NCBI GenBank assembly: GCA_965248905.1
Contig: CBDFKS010000004.1
Coordinates: forward strand, 124,001-188,000
Source: CBDFKS01 sp965248905
Lineage (GTDB): Bacteria; Chloroflexota; Dehalococcoidia; Lucifugimonadales; JAGWBF01
Length of the DNA stretch: 64,000 nt
Reading direction: 5' to 3'
Below, in pieces: positions 63,675 through 64,000 of this stretch; the stretch's first letter is position 1, and each line of letters begins with the position of its first letter. Below the pieces are notes generated by a model. The model saw nothing but the letters and a program-made list of their open reading frames with translations. It was not told the origin of the DNA and did not search any database. Made by a program: the position numbers and the translations under genes.

Positions 63675-64000
63675 TGTTAGCAACCAGCAGAAGTGGGACA
63701 CTTTGGGAGCCGAGAGATCAGGGGGGTTATGGAGGTCTTGTAAGCTCCCTGATTTCCCTGTTGTGCTGTCTTCGCCGTTCAATTGTCTGAGCCTGTACCT
63801 CCCTTCTGCGTTGTAGTATCTCTTCTCGCCTGCCCCTCAGCACGTCCGAGGGCGTCACGTTTCCTAGGGCCTTGTGATAGCGCCGGTAGTTGTAGTAGCT
63901 GACGAAGGCCACGATGGCCGCCTCCAAGTCGGATGGCAACTCATAGGACAATTGGTTCACGTCCCGCTTGAGGGTCTGGTGGTAGCGCTCCACCTTGCCG
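63675..64000 (-). mobile_element. IS3-family element, copy D, runs off the window
   Basis: Tip TGTTAGCAACCAGCAGAAGT at 63675. The orfB C-terminal region is in reverse, closely matching copy A. The rest lies beyond 64000. Confidence 0.85.
63727..64000 (-). CDS. IS3-family transposase orfB, C-terminal part (partial)
   Basis: About 90 residues: LERYHQTLKRDVNQLSYELP (the glutamate of DDE lies in LERYHQ), AAIVAFVSYYNYRRYHKALG and the tail TIERRRQHNREIRELTRPP. The frame is open to the window edge. Confidence 0.85.
   Translation of the reverse strand, partial: GKVERYHQTLKRDVNQLSYELPSDLEAAIVAFVSYYNYRRYHKALGNVTPSDVLRGRREEILQRRREVQAQTIERRRQHNREIRELTRPP

Overview
The window looks like a chromosomal segment of a Chloroflexota bacterium, most likely Dehalococcoidia or a SAR202-like lineage. 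This is inferred from gene content and style: a two-domain ThyX protein, an LLM flavin oxidoreductase beside acyl-CoA dehydrogenases, a DUF502 protein, an NfeD plus SPFH pair, a GPP34 protein and G+C-rich palindromic repeats of the CCCTCACCC / GGGAGAGGG type. No rRNA, tRNA or CRISPR array was recognised. The sequence falls into a conserved left half and a mobile right half.

Positions 1-30.6 kb are housekeeping and central metabolism. A minus-strand run carries DUF502, a GT4 glycosyltransferase, a CelD/FemAB-like acyltransferase, folE, thrC, hom, a peptidyl-prolyl isomerase, rpsR, ssb, rpsF and glyA, often with 4-nt overlaps. Then come NfeD and SPFH membrane proteins, hpf, a DUF429 protein, meaB, an IscA-like protein, an LLM oxidoreductase, two acyl-CoA dehydrogenases (one frameshifted), an MFS exporter, thyX, three small unknown genes, and a 2-oxo acid dehydrogenase operon (lpdA-pdhA-pdhB-pdhC). 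Two oddities stand out: ribosomal protein S6 has an acidic repeat tail of about 250 residues, and a palindromic repeat is translated in frame inside both thyX and the E2 gene.

Positions 30.9-64 kb are accessory and strongly rearranged. Two near-identical IS1182 copies in inverted orientation (32751-34735 and 39467-41451) bracket broken genes, a GPP34 gene and its decayed paralogue. At least four copies or pieces of one IS3-family element are present; one is split by an IS110 element. There are also pieces of two other IS3-type elements and one IS5-type element. Many host genes end exactly at an IS tip or carry a single nonsense codon.

The main discovery candidate is a five-gene signalling cassette present twice in inverted orientation (38.8-46.6 kb on plus, 57.6-63.4 kb on minus). 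The order is STAS anti-sigma-antagonist, response regulator fused to a SpoIIE/PP2C phosphatase, RsbW-like kinase, membrane-anchored type I periplasmic-binding protein, and HAMP sensor histidine kinase. The last four genes overlap by 4 nt in both copies. The logic suggests that the binding protein senses a ligand, the histidine kinase controls the phosphatase through its receiver domain, and the phosphatase plus RsbW-like kinase set the phosphorylation of the STAS protein. Both copies are preceded by remnants resembling an Amt ammonium transporter. In copy 1 an IS1182 sits between STAS and the rest; in copy 2 the histidine kinase has an in-frame TAA. Copy 2 is followed on the same strand by an ATP-grasp / alpha-E / transglutaminase operon.
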